From: an uncultured Megasphaera sp.
GTDB taxonomy: Bacteria > Bacillota > Negativicutes > Veillonellales > Megasphaeraceae
Direction of reading: 5' to 3'
DNA length: 64,000 bases
Assembly (NCBI RefSeq): GCF_900539295.1
Contig: NZ_UQBH01000007.1
Location: 33,239-97,238 of the forward strand
The position numbers and the translations under genes were made by a program. This document shows, one piece after another, positions 26,901-35,206 of the stretch; position 1 is the stretch's first letter; every line of letters begins with the position of its first letter. A model generated the notes under the pieces. That model ran no database searches and was not told the DNA's origin. It saw only the letters and a list, made by a program, of their open reading frames with translations.

Positions 26901-27205
26901 TGACGAGCCATCCGATCGAGGCTCTTGGCCGTCGTCGTAAAGACGGCCTTGTCGACGACGGGAAAGTCGAGGATCTTTACGCCGGGCACCAAAAAGGCCA
27001 GGTCCGCCTGCCAAGCCGCGGCTTGTTCCCGCGACGGGACGACGAGGACGACCTGACGAGCCCCTTCATGCAGCACTTTAGCGACCAGAGCGCTCTTAAC
27101 AGAGCCGCTGAGGCCGTAGATGCTGTGACAGCCGGGCTTTGAAAAGGCAGCGCCGGCGGAGCGGATATTTTCATCTTGATTCATCCATTGAAAGAATTGC
27201 TTCAT
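23921..27205 (-). CDS. mfd: Transcription-repair coupling factor Mfd
   Basis: This SF2 translocase removes stalled RNA polymerase and recruits UvrA. It has a UvrB-like N-terminal region, an RNAP-interacting domain (about residues 425-500, SGDYVVHEVHGIGRYMGI), Walker A CGDVGFGKTEVA, the DEEQ box VVDEEQRFGV, motif III LSATPIPRT and motif VI QMRGRVGRS, then the C-terminal TRCF domain. The 1094-aa length is slightly under the usual 1150. An extended -10 promoter lies upstream, with a hairpin in the leader. Confidence 0.96.
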   Translation of the reverse strand: MKQFFQWMNQDENIRSAGAAFSKPGCHSIYGLSGSVKSALVAKVLHEGARQVVLVVPSREQAAAWQADLAFLVPGVKILDFPVVDKAVFTTTAKSLDRMARQMEALGRLRQGDPVLVLAAPEEAAQYVMAPQRIDDAAIDVEIQGEYDRDDLLQHLVDAGYERVDMVERRGHFSVRGDIVDVFAVNEPQPLRLAFFGDELESIRAFDVDSQKSLNDAERARILPVSLTTADDESYTLLDYVEDGTIIWDEPNRIREGLKKILKESDDYKGVLASWKNMVSPERNVPQIVLSLMAQSVPDMLIDESFSFAAKMMASFQKQFNLLEEEVGHWRSLGNTIVFVINSKERIASLKAWMKQHDLSIQDYDDEKSAAGGMYIVEGEIHDGFELPYAKVVAVAERDVFGTQKRRLRHRVAKGQEISVFTSLKSGDYVVHEVHGIGRYMGIKTIEMDGVHKDYLEIHYAGKDILYVPTDQLSLLQRYIGNEGDTPKLQKMGGSDWQKIRSKAQKSITDLAEKLVALYAKREVVPGYAFPPDTPFQKEFEEAFPYEETEDQLKAVNEIKGSMEKPTPMDRLVCGDVGFGKTEVAMRAIFKAVTAGKQVAVLVPTTVLSQQHFQTFMERFGPFGVHVEVLNRFRSYKEKKSILARTLTGDIDVLIGTHSLLNKNVKFKSLGLLVVDEEQRFGVAQKEKWKAWAANIDVLSLSATPIPRTLHMSLVNLREMSVIESPPTDRFPVQTYVAEYDARIVSDAVMREKRRGGQVFFVYNRVASIERMKDELQALLPDVTIGIAHGQMAGSLLESMMFDFYEGKYDVLLCSSLVENGLDVANANTIIIYDADHFGLSQLYQMRGRVGRSHRMAYAYFLYRRDKILSEVAEKRLQAIKEFTELGSGFKIAMRDLEIRGAGNLLGREQHGNIASVGFAMYCHMLEEAIAKAQSGKEVEPPPPETVMEIHVDAFIDNEYIQNGGQKIDMYQRLAVVSSKEELDELRRELEDRYGRPSPYVEKLLQVTATRLEAKSQGMVLIAQKKEVLEIKWRRVSDIPDLTKLEKSLRSRFRLVPGIPVMVRVSLAGISDILDFIQTLLTAFSALRKEDSRD

Positions 27206-27229
27206 GCTTTTTTTACCTCATGACAAAGG

Positions 27230-27251
27230 GGGCTTTAGTTGCCCAAAGCCC
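27230..27251 (-). terminator. Hairpin in the mfd leader, possible terminator of the amidase transcript
   Basis: GGGCTTT and AAAGCCC form a perfect seven-base stem with an eight-base loop. The T run on the minus strand is weak (CCCTTTGTC). It lies between the mfd promoter and start, so it may end upstream readthrough or attenuate mfd. Confidence 0.45.
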
Positions 27252-27282
27252 TCAATAGTTATCATCTACTTGCGTGTTTTTT

Positions 27283-27291
27283 ATTATATCA
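27283..27291 (-). promoter_or_regulatory. Extended -10 promoter for mfd
   Basis: TGATATAAT (a TGn extended -10) reads on the minus strand about 80 bp before mfd; no good -35 box is seen. Confidence 0.5.
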
Positions 27292-27317
27292 TAGTTCATT
27301 CGTCCCGACTAGGCACA

Positions 27318-28274
27318 TTATTGTCCCGCCGTTCCCTGCATGATGAAGGCTTCCCGTTCCTTACGACTCATCTTGAGAAGGCTCTTTCCTTTCAGGGTGT
27401 CTTCGTAAGACGGAGCGGCTTCACCCATGGTTTCCATCCGCTTTTCGACATCGCGGCGGATCTGAGGCAGCATGTCGTAGAGGTGCTGGCCCGGGCAGTC
27501 CGTGCTGTTGACGTCGCGGTGGCCGACGATGGTCGAAGGTCCCGGCGTAATGTCATAGGTTTTGCACAGCCAGGCGACGAGGCCTTCCAGAGCATGAATC
27601 TGAGCCGGCGTGGGGATTTCTTTATCAAAGTTCCCCGTGACGTTGATGCCGACCGTATGGTAATTCTGCCCTTCAGCGTGGGCTCCGACCGTCGCTAAAG
27701 GACGGCCCCGTTCGATAGTCCCGTCTTTGCGGATGACGTAATGGTAGCCGATGCCGGCCCAGCCGTTAGCTAAGTGGGCCCGGTGAATCGCCGCTGCCGA
27801 CGTGTCGCCGTCAGGGATGCCAACGTGATGGATGACGATCATATCCGTCTTAGGGCGCAGCAATAAGGGTTCATTGAAGCGGAAATTCGTTTCCCGAATG
27901 GCCATGGGTTCGGCCGGCGCTGCATCTGTTGCCGGATGATAAGTCTGCAGGACGCCGCGGGCACCGGCAGGCTTCGCATCCCGCGGGACGCTGCTCACAG
28001 CGACGGGCTGAGGCCCTTCTGAAGCAGTCCTCGAGGTATCGGCGTCTCTTCCCTTTTCGGCCGACGCCTTTTTATCAGCCCCCTTTTTCTTTTCACTCGT
28101 CTTACCTTTTTCAGCGGCCTTCTTCGCCGCTGCAGACTGACCGGAGTCGGACACGGTTCCGATGGTATAGGCCGCTTCCGTATCCGACGGCGAGGCTCCC
28201 AGTGAAAGGCTTGAAAAACCAAAAGCCAGCCACAGCGCAACGGCCAGGGCTGACAGGGTCTTGCTCGTTTTCAT
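27318..28274 (-). CDS. Exported N-acetylmuramoyl-L-alanine amidase (PGRP/Amidase_2)
   Basis: This peptidoglycan amidase has a signal peptide (MKTSKTLSALAVALWLAFG), an Ala/Lys-rich linker (about residues 40-95) and a zinc amidase domain from about residue 135. Ligands are visible as IHH, GHRD and the Cys of DCPG; YHYVIRKDGTIERGRP is the usual strand. I chose the ATG at 28274, next to the upstream gene's stop, because it starts the signal peptide. It is probably cotranscribed with the PHP gene. Confidence 0.9.
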   Translation of the reverse strand: MKTSKTLSALAVALWLAFGFSSLSLGASPSDTEAAYTIGTVSDSGQSAAAKKAAEKGKTSEKKKGADKKASAEKGRDADTSRTASEGPQPVAVSSVPRDAKPAGARGVLQTYHPATDAAPAEPMAIRETNFRFNEPLLLRPKTDMIVIHHVGIPDGDTSAAAIHRAHLANGWAGIGYHYVIRKDGTIERGRPLATVGAHAEGQNYHTVGINVTGNFDKEIPTPAQIHALEGLVAWLCKTYDITPGPSTIVGHRDVNSTDCPGQHLYDMLPQIRRDVEKRMETMGEAAPSYEDTLKGKSLLKMSRKEREAFIMQGTAGQ

Positions 28275-28276
28275 AT

Positions 28277-29182
28277 TTAGTACACTTCCCCATGATGATG
28301 TTGAATCTGTGAGGTCAAGTTTTCCCACAACGCCTGCGGTTCCGGATGACCGTAGGTGCCCAGAGCAATATGAGGCTTGGCCCGGCCGTGATAGTCGCTG
28401 CCGATAGTCGCCATCAGGCCGTGTTCATCGGCAATCCGGCGATAAAAAGCACTCGTAGCTTCATCGTGATAGCTGCAGTAAGCTTCAATGCCGTCGAGGC
28501 CGAGGGCGATGAGGGTTTCCGTCAAAGGCCGGTTCTGCTTCATATTGGCACCGGGATGGGCCAATACGGCGACGCCGCCTTGGTCGTGAACAATCTGAAC
28601 GGCTTTCGAAAAATCCATGAAGGTCATGGGTATAAAGGCCGGTCCCCCCTGGCCGCAGATATCCCAGCCGAAGTTGACATACGGCGCATCGCTGCGGCTG
28701 CCTCCCGGCCGGTATGGCGTAAGAGCCGCACAGTCTGCATTGCGCGGATCGGCAAGGGCAACGCGGGCAATGTGCACCGAGGCAATGACTCCGCCGGTAC
28801 AGAGCTTCCAAATGGCGTCGCGGTCAAGGACGATGCCCAGTGCTTCGACGGCGTCCAATATCTTATCGGACACGTCTTTTCGCTGGCCGTAGACATCCTT
28901 TTCAATATCCTCAAATACGGCGGCATCGGGATGGATGCCATAGCCTAAGAGGTGAAAGTTCTTTCCTTCATGCTGGCAGCTGATTTCAATGCCAGGTATA
29001 AGCCGCAGTCCCAGACGAGCTGCTTCTTCCCGCGCTTCGGGAATGGCCCGGGTGGAATCGTGGTCAGTGACGGCGACGGCCTGTACCTTGGCGTCAGCGC
29101 ACTGGCGCATCAAGTCGGTCGGTTCAAATTGACCGTCCATGCTGTATTTTGTATGCATGTGCAAATCAAGCCATGTTTCCAT
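28277..29182 (-). CDS. PHP domain phosphoesterase (YciV/TrpH-like)
   Basis: This 301-aa protein has the PHP metal motifs DLHMHTKYSMDG (His7, His9), TDHDST, and late GSDYHGRAKPH. The family includes 3',5'-nucleotide bisphosphate phosphatase and RNase AM (5' RNA exonuclease); the exact substrate is not visible. It lies immediately upstream of the amidase gene. Confidence 0.9.
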   Translation of the reverse strand: METWLDLHMHTKYSMDGQFEPTDLMRQCADAKVQAVAVTDHDSTRAIPEAREEAARLGLRLIPGIEISCQHEGKNFHLLGYGIHPDAAVFEDIEKDVYGQRKDVSDKILDAVEALGIVLDRDAIWKLCTGGVIASVHIARVALADPRNADCAALTPYRPGGSRSDAPYVNFGWDICGQGGPAFIPMTFMDFSKAVQIVHDQGGVAVLAHPGANMKQNRPLTETLIALGLDGIEAYCSYHDEATSAFYRRIADEHGLMATIGSDYHGRAKPHIALGTYGHPEPQALWENLTSQIQHHHGEVY

Positions 29183-29271
29183 ACTCTACACTCCCTCTCT
29201 CATTAAGATACCGCCCTTATTATACTACGCATCCCGGCACCTTGCCAGTAAGAAGTAAGTAAGATATGGCT

Positions 29272-29901
29272 TTATCCGCGAGTCAGCTTATAGATGAGGG
29301 CGTTGCAGATAGCAGCGGCAATGGTGCTGCCCCCTTTGCGGCCCTTGGCGACGATATAGGGAACGCCGGCTTCCATGATGACGTCTTTAGCGTATTCGAC
29401 GTTGACGAAGCCGACGGGAACGCCGATGACCAGGGCCGGCGAAATACGCCCCCCATCGATGAGTTCTTTCAGGCGTAAAAGGGCTGTCGGCGCATTGCCG
29501 ACGGCGATAATCAGCGGACCTTTGAGCTCTGCAGCCTTATCCATCGAGGCCTGAGCCCGCGTCGTACCGTGCTTAGCAGCAGCGGCAGCCACATCGGCAT
29601 CGGCCATGAAGCAGACTTTCCGGCAGCCTAATTTCGTAAGGCCGGGCTGACTGATGCCCATGCAGGCCATATTGGTATCGGTCACGATGGTACATCCCGA
29701 CTGCAAGGCTTCCAAGGCCTTACAGACGGCACCTTCACTAAATCGCAGGTTGCGGACGTAGTCGAAATCGGCACTGGTGTGGACGACGCGCTTGATAATA
29801 TCCTTTTCATCGGGCGGCAGCCGGATAGGCCCTAATTCGGACTCAATGATTTCCATACTGCGGCGTTCGATGTCGGCCGGTAAAATATGTTCGATTTTCA
29901 T
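29272..29901 (-). CDS. cbiC: Precorrin-8X/cobalt-precorrin-8 methylmutase
   Basis: This enzyme moves a methyl group from C11 to C12 to give (cobalt-)hydrogenobyrinate/cobyrinate. Catalytic His41 lies in VVHTSADFDY, and IGVPVGFVNVEYAKD is a family signature. The ATG at 29901 has AAAGGA nine bases upstream; the frame extends to a TTG at 29910. Length is 209 aa. It is the last gene of the cbi cluster. Confidence 0.95.
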   Translation of the reverse strand: MKIEHILPADIERRSMEIIESELGPIRLPPDEKDIIKRVVHTSADFDYVRNLRFSEGAVCKALEALQSGCTIVTDTNMACMGISQPGLTKLGCRKVCFMADADVAAAAAKHGTTRAQASMDKAAELKGPLIIAVGNAPTALLRLKELIDGGRISPALVIGVPVGFVNVEYAKDVIMEAGVPYIVAKGRKGGSTIAAAICNALIYKLTRG

Positions 29902-29906
29902 ACATA

Positions 29907-31295
29907 TCAATCCTTTCTGGAAAGGGCCCTGTTTCGGCAGGCATTGGTGAAGTTAGCCGCCCAGTCCTCATTCCCGAGAAAATGGAGGTGGAGATAACTG
30001 GCCGCCAGGGTCTCCGTGGCAATGCCTGCCGGCCAACGGCGTTTACTGCCTGCTTTATGAGCCGTAAAGGCATCCCCTTCAAAGGTACTCTTTGAATAAT
30101 GAAATTCATGGGCCGGTATGGTACTTCCGGCCTTACAGAGGAGGTTATCCTTTTCTGCCTCCAAGGTGACATAGCCGAAGTGCTGGAGGGACGTCGTCAG
30201 GAAGGTTTCACCGGACACGGTGCCGACCCAGGCGTATCGCGTCCCGTCGTTCCCCCGAAAATACTGGTGGAGGTACATGAAGCCGCCGCACTCGGCAAAG
30301 CAGGGCAGGCCGTCGGCCAGGGCTTGTCCGATGCTGCGGCGCATGGCGTCATTGGCTTCGAGTTCCTTGGCGTAGAGTTCAGGATAACCGCCGCCTAAAT
30401 AGAGGCCGTCACAGAGCGGCAGAACGTCATCATGAAGGGGGCTGAAACAGATCAGCTCGGCTCCGCATCGGCGCAGGACGTCGAGACTGTCTTCATAATA
30501 AAAGCAAAAGGCCTCATCATAGGCAACGGCAATGCGGGTTTTCTCCCCGGCTGTCTCTTTCTCGTCAAGGCTCCCCTTTTCTGAAAGGGGCGGTGCCGCC
30601 TTTGCCAATTCCAAGAGACCGTCTAAATCTATATTTTCTTCTGCCGCCTCGGAAAGGCGGGCCATAATGTCTTCCAATTCCTTTATTTCTCCGGCCGTTA
30701 CCAAGCCCAGATGGCGGCTGGAAAAGGCACAGTCCGGAAGGTCTGGAAAGGAACCTAAGGCCTTAAGGCCCGACGCCGCTTCCCAAGCCTTCTTAAAATG
30801 AGCGTACACCATGGGTTTGACGCGGTTTACGATAAAGCCGGCAACATGGCTGTCGGCATAAAAATCGGCCAAGCCCTTTAAGACAGCCCCTAAGGAGAGC
30901 CCTGCCCCACGGCCGTCGACGACGAGGACCACCGGCGTATCGGTCGCAGCGGCGACGTCATAGGCACTGGCTTCGTGTCCCCTTCCGACGCCGTCGTAAT
31001 AGCCCATGGCCCCTTCGATGACCAGAAGGTCCGATTCTCCCCCATGACGGCAAAGGAGCTGCCGAGCCGCTTGGGCCCCTTTCTCGCCGCGGCCGAAGAG
31101 GAAGAGGTCGAGGTTGTACGACGGCGTATGGAGGACGCGGCGGTGGAACATGGGGTCGATATAATCTGGACCGGACTTAAAGGCCGTCAGGGAAAGCCCC
31201 CTTTTCTTCAAAGCTTCCAGCAGGGCGCAGACGACGGTCGTCTTGCCGCTGCCGCTTCGAGGAGCCGCCACGAGAATCCTGGGAACATTCGGCAT
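29907..31295 (-). CDS. cbiA: Cobyrinate a,c-diamide synthase
   Basis: This enzyme amidates the a and c side chains of cobyrinate with glutamine and ATP. The N-terminal P-loop is APRSGSGKTT; the C-terminal glutamine amidotransferase domain has the nucleophile Cys in FAECGGFMYL and the GGGYPEL motif. I chose ATG 31295, nine bases after AGGAGG, giving 462 aa. Confidence 0.95.
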   Translation of the reverse strand: MPNVPRILVAAPRSGSGKTTVVCALLEALKKRGLSLTAFKSGPDYIDPMFHRRVLHTPSYNLDLFLFGRGEKGAQAARQLLCRHGGESDLLVIEGAMGYYDGVGRGHEASAYDVAAATDTPVVLVVDGRGAGLSLGAVLKGLADFYADSHVAGFIVNRVKPMVYAHFKKAWEAASGLKALGSFPDLPDCAFSSRHLGLVTAGEIKELEDIMARLSEAAEENIDLDGLLELAKAAPPLSEKGSLDEKETAGEKTRIAVAYDEAFCFYYEDSLDVLRRCGAELICFSPLHDDVLPLCDGLYLGGGYPELYAKELEANDAMRRSIGQALADGLPCFAECGGFMYLHQYFRGNDGTRYAWVGTVSGETFLTTSLQHFGYVTLEAEKDNLLCKAGSTIPAHEFHYSKSTFEGDAFTAHKAGSKRRWPAGIATETLAASYLHLHFLGNEDWAANFTNACRNRALSRKD

Positions 31296-31322
31296 ACAGG
31301 TCAACCTCCTTTACAGGCCTTG

Positions 31323-32540
31323 TCATCGCATCTCGTCCTTACGGACAATGGTAACGATATAAATAGGATTTTGGGCCATCATGAGATGACTGGCACCGAC
31401 CTTTTGGCTCCGGGCCGTACTGACCTGGGTGATGTCCAGTTCATAGTCCCGGCGCGATCCGTAATAGGCCGTAAGAGCCGCTAACGTTTCAATGGTAATG
31501 GCCGTGACGACGATGGCACAGGCTTCATTTTTGCCGTACAATTCGTCGAGGATGGCCGACAGCCTTCCCTTGGTCCCACCGATAAAAGCGTAATCAGGCG
31601 GCGTCTCGATATCTTTCAGGCGTTCACCGGCATCGCCGGCGACGACAGTGACATTGGACAGGTCAAAGTGGGCAATATTTTGCTTCAAGACCCGCAGGGC
31701 ATCGTCGTTTATTTCAAAGGCATAGACCCTTCCAAAGGGCGCCTGCAAAGAGAGTTCCACCGTACAGGACCCGGTGCCGGCACCGATATCGTAGACGACG
31801 GCATCGGCAGCCGGTGCCAGTTTCGACAAAGCCACGCTGCGGATTTCCTGTTTGGTCATGGGTGCCTTGCCCCGCAAAAAAGCCTCGTCGGGCAGGCCGT
31901 GAACGGGGCGCTGCCACAGACGGGCGTCGTCGTTTTCAATCATCATGACAGCTAAGGCGTCGTCCCCTCTTTCCGTAAAGTCAGCAGCCGTACCGCGAAG
32001 GATGACTTCGTCGTCATAAGACAGATTGCAGCCGATGGCAACCCGCACGGCTCCGAGACCGGCGTCACAGAGGCTGCGGCACAGGGATGCCGGCGATTCG
32101 CTGCCGCCGGTGAGGACGAAGACCTTGGCATGCTGGCGAACGGCGGGAATGAGCGGTTCCTTTCGGCCGTGGCGGCTGACGATGAAGACGTCGTTCCAAG
32201 ACGTTTCCAAGGCGGCGGCAAAATAGACCAGGCTGCTGATGCCGGCCAGGCGGGTCACGGTGCAGCCGGGAATGTCCTTTAATAAGGCAGCCAGACTGAA
32301 AAAACCGACATCCCCCGATACTAAGACGGCCATGGGACCGTCGGACTCGGTCCGGGAGGAAGCTAAACGGCAGATTTCATCGCGCCGATAGGTCCGGACC
32401 AATTCTTTCCCCGAACCCTCAAAGGGTTCCAGCATCCGCTTGTCGCCGACGAGGAGGGTCGATGCTTCGATAGCCCGTTTCGCTTCTACAGTCAGTAAGG
32501 CCGGATTGCCCGGCCCGGTGCCGATAACATAGATATGCAT
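31323..32540 (-). CDS. cbiET: Fused cobalt-precorrin-7 C5-methyltransferase and C15-methyltransferase/decarboxylase
   Basis: This is a bifunctional corrin enzyme. Residues 1-200 are CbiE (GTGPGNP at the N-terminus, SGDVGFFS, and the late CbiE sequence). Residues 215-405 are CbiT, with the SAM motif YDIGAGTGSCTVE and FIGGTKGRL. The fusion resembles CobL. It lies 27 bp upstream of cbiA. Confidence 0.93.
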   Translation of the reverse strand: MHIYVIGTGPGNPALLTVEAKRAIEASTLLVGDKRMLEPFEGSGKELVRTYRRDEICRLASSRTESDGPMAVLVSGDVGFFSLAALLKDIPGCTVTRLAGISSLVYFAAALETSWNDVFIVSRHGRKEPLIPAVRQHAKVFVLTGGSESPASLCRSLCDAGLGAVRVAIGCNLSYDDEVILRGTAADFTERGDDALAVMMIENDDARLWQRPVHGLPDEAFLRGKAPMTKQEIRSVALSKLAPAADAVVYDIGAGTGSCTVELSLQAPFGRVYAFEINDDALRVLKQNIAHFDLSNVTVVAGDAGERLKDIETPPDYAFIGGTKGRLSAILDELYGKNEACAIVVTAITIETLAALTAYYGSRRDYELDITQVSTARSQKVGASHLMMAQNPIYIVTIVRKDEMR

Positions 32541-32574
32541 ATACAGTCCTTTCCCTGACGAAATAATCTCCCTG

Positions 32575-33276
32575 TCAGCGTTCGATGATGATGACCGTCG
32601 CCCCCGTTCGTTCGGCCCCCTTCAGTTTCTCTTGGAAACCGCCGGTATGGCCCGAATTTTTGGTCACGACGTAGCGAGCCTTGGTTTCTTTGAACATGGC
32701 CTCATTGAGGTCCGTCGAAAAGGGCCCCTGCATGCAGATAAGTCGTGCCGGCGGATAGCCCAGATCCAAGGCTCGTTCGAGGGAGGCCTTGACCGGTAAA
32801 ATACGGGCGTAGACCCGATTTTCATAATCCGGAATCTTGGCAAAGGCGTCGAGGTTCTTACTGCCTGTCGTCAAAAATACGGACCCTTCCGTATGGCTCA
32901 GGACTTCGACGGCTTCGTCGACGGTGCGGACAGCGATGGTGCGGCCATCCGTCCGATACGTTCCGGCCCGCCGGTTGATGCGGCGATAAGGGACGCCGAC
33001 CTTTTGACAGGCAGCCTTGATGTTGTCGGTAACGACCGTCGCATAAGGGTGAGTCGCATCGATGGCAAGGCTGATTTTCTTGTCCCGAAGGAAGGCTTCC
33101 ATAGCCTCCTCATCCATGCGCCCTTCCAGGACAGTCACATAGGGGCTGACGGGCAGCAGGGACGCTCCGTATGCCGTGGCCACCGAGACGTAGGCCCTTA
33201 CCCGAAAACGGGCAGCGTAGCCGGCCAATTTCCGACCTTCTGTCGTTCCGCCGGCAATCCACACCGGGCCGATCAT
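32575..33276 (-). CDS. cbiJ: Precorrin-6A/cobalt-precorrin-6A reductase
   Basis: This NAD(P)H enzyme reduces the corrin macrocycle. WIAGGTTEGRKLA at the N-terminus, IDATHPYA near residue 95 and VTKNSG near the C-terminus are CobK/CbiJ hallmarks; 233 aa. It overlaps cbiH by 4 bp. Confidence 0.93.
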   Translation of the reverse strand: MIGPVWIAGGTTEGRKLAGYAARFRVRAYVSVATAYGASLLPVSPYVTVLEGRMDEEAMEAFLRDKKISLAIDATHPYATVVTDNIKAACQKVGVPYRRINRRAGTYRTDGRTIAVRTVDEAVEVLSHTEGSVFLTTGSKNLDAFAKIPDYENRVYARILPVKASLERALDLGYPPARLICMQGPFSTDLNEAMFKETKARYVVTKNSGHTGGFQEKLKGAERTGATVIIIER

Positions 33277-34004
33277 AACCGATAGCCTCGGGGCGTAACC
33301 AACTTGCCGTTCAGGACCTTAGTCTGGCTATTGCCGATAAAGACCGTGCAGAACATGTCGAGGTGCTGGCTTCGCAATTCGCCTAAGGTGAGAATCTTGA
33401 CGTCTTGACCGTCGCGGCCGATGTTGCGGACGATGCCGGCCGGCGTATGGGCCGACTGATGGCGCAGGATGATATCGCAGGCCTTTTCGAGGTAGTCAGA
33501 CCGCTTCTTGCTGGCCGGATTATAGAGGCAGATGACGAAGTCGCCGGCAGCGGCGCAGTCGAGGCGGTTTTCAATCTTATCCCACGGTGTCAAAAGGTCG
33601 CTCAGGGAAATGAGGCAGACGTCGGCAATGAGGGGTGCTCCCAAAAGAGCCGCTCCGGCACTGGCGGCGGTGACGCCGGGAATGACTTCGATATCGACGT
33701 CCGGCTTATCGGCAGCCACCTCGTGCATGATGCCGGCCATGCCGTAAATGCCGGCGTCGCCGCTGGACACGATAGCCACCTTCTGGCCCTCAAGGGCCCG
33801 TTCTAAAACCAGGCGGCAGCGAGCCACTTCCTGGGTCATGCCGGTGACGACGAATTCCTTGTCAGGGAAATAGTCCCGAATCAAATCGATATATGTATGG
33901 TAGCCGACGATGCAGTCACAGCTTTCAAGGACAGCTTGGGCTTCCAAGGTCATGCCCTGCTGGGAGCCGGGACCGATGCCGACGACGTAAATATGTGGTT
34001 TCAT
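33273..34004 (-). CDS. cbiH: Cobalt-precorrin-3B C17-methyltransferase
   Basis: This SAM-dependent methylase performs ring contraction. It carries the GIGPGS motif near residue 10, SSGDAGIYGMAG near 80 and YNPASKKR near 165, all typical of CobJ/CbiH; 243 aa. It is followed by cbiJ with a 4-bp overlap and preceded by cbiG. Confidence 0.94.
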   Translation of the reverse strand: MKPHIYVVGIGPGSQQGMTLEAQAVLESCDCIVGYHTYIDLIRDYFPDKEFVVTGMTQEVARCRLVLERALEGQKVAIVSSGDAGIYGMAGIMHEVAADKPDVDIEVIPGVTAASAGAALLGAPLIADVCLISLSDLLTPWDKIENRLDCAAAGDFVICLYNPASKKRSDYLEKACDIILRHQSAHTPAGIVRNIGRDGQDVKILTLGELRSQHLDMFCTVFIGNSQTKVLNGKLVTPRGYRL

Positions 34005-34033
34005 ACAATCACATCCTTATTCAAAAATAGGCC

Positions 34034-35080
34034 TCAGCGGCCTTCAGTAAAGCAAAGCACATAGGGCTCCGCGGCCACGGCGACGGTAATGCCCTGACGG
34101 CCCTTTTTGGAAACGACGAGTCTTCCACCGTGACTTGCCTTGACGGCAGCCCTTTCGCAGACGTTATCCGTCCCGACGGTCTGTCGGACAAAGTCCGATG
34201 CCGTAAAATCGCCGGGCACGGCGTTGAGTTCACCGGCCGTAAAGAAATGAATCGGCCAGGACCGCTCTTTAGCAAAGGTCAAGAGCCCCTGTTCGTCGTG
34301 CTTGACGTCGATGGTATTGACGTCAGCCACGGCATCGAGCGACAGATTGGCTTCAGCCAGGACCTCCCGGACCCACCGGGCAATAGCCTCGGCGTCGGTC
34401 CCGCGGCGGCAGCCGATGCCGACGTGGAGGATAGCCGGTCTTGCCATGACGGAAGTTTGAAAAAGGGACAGTTTCTCCTTAGTCGTCACAATCAACCCCG
34501 TTTCACAATCCGTCGTCACGACCAAGCCCGGCGGCAAGGGACCTTCGATGGGAAAGTCGCTGTACAGACCGGCTTTCCCGTCTAAGAGAAGGCCGGCTGC
34601 AAAGGCCTTGGCCTCCGTCAGAGAAGACAGGCGCAGGCCGGCCTTGGCGGCCCATTCATCGACGGCAAACAAGGCGTTGACGTCGGTCGCCGTCGTAATG
34701 ACGGCCTGTCCTCCTATGGCCTTGGCCAATTGACGGGCCCATTCATTGGCCCTGCCGATATGGCCGGACAGGATGGGAATGACGAACTGCCCTTTTTCGT
34801 CGATGACGATAACCGCCGGGTCTTCGTCCTTCTTACGGATAAAAGGGGCAATAGAGCGAACGGCGATGGCCGCTGCCCCGACGAAAAGGAGGAGCCGCGC
34901 CGATTGAAAAGCCCGGGCCGTTTCTTCCCTCAGGGACGGGTCAAAGGAGACGGCCGGCGGGACGGCAAACTTCGCGAGCGTCGCTTGGCGGACCTGCCAG
35001 CTATTTTGCTGAAGAAAGGCTGCTGCCCTGCTGCCAAGGGCCGTTCCGGCTTTGGTAAAGGAAAAAATAACTGCTTTCAC
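34034..35080 (-). CDS. cbiG: Cobalt-precorrin-5A hydrolase CbiG
   Basis: This enzyme opens the delta-lactone of cobalt-precorrin-5A, which marks the anaerobic cobalamin route. The N- and C-terminal CbiG domains are visible: LSGHIGRANEWARQLA in the middle, then HVGIGCRRGTDAEAI. The 348-aa length is normal. The start is a GTG with GGAG upstream. It is now the first gene of the cluster. I see no B12 riboswitch and no clear strong promoter in the 35081-35206 gap, and cbiD, cbiF and cbiL are not adjacent. Confidence 0.93.
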   Translation of the reverse strand: MKAVIFSFTKAGTALGSRAAAFLQQNSWQVRQATLAKFAVPPAVSFDPSLREETARAFQSARLLLFVGAAAIAVRSIAPFIRKKDEDPAVIVIDEKGQFVIPILSGHIGRANEWARQLAKAIGGQAVITTATDVNALFAVDEWAAKAGLRLSSLTEAKAFAAGLLLDGKAGLYSDFPIEGPLPPGLVVTTDCETGLIVTTKEKLSLFQTSVMARPAILHVGIGCRRGTDAEAIARWVREVLAEANLSLDAVADVNTIDVKHDEQGLLTFAKERSWPIHFFTAGELNAVPGDFTASDFVRQTVGTDNVCERAAVKASHGGRLVVSKKGRQGITVAVAAEPYVLCFTEGR

Positions 35081-35206
35081 GACCTGTCTCCTCTCCGAAA
35101 AAGTGCATTATCATGCTTTTTTCTGATGCAGCCCTGTCCGATGGATGGGACAAAAGCCTGCTTTCAATGGGAAAAGCTCTAAACATAAAAAACGGAAGGC
35201 CCTGTT

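Noticed and set aside
29183..29271. Terminator between cbiC and the PHP gene
   Set aside because: No stable hairpin with a T run was found; only a TATAAT-like -10 without a good -35.
35081..35206. Cobalamin riboswitch upstream of cbiG
   Set aside because: No B12-box core (GCCACTG-like) or long aptamer is visible; the gap is only 126 bp.
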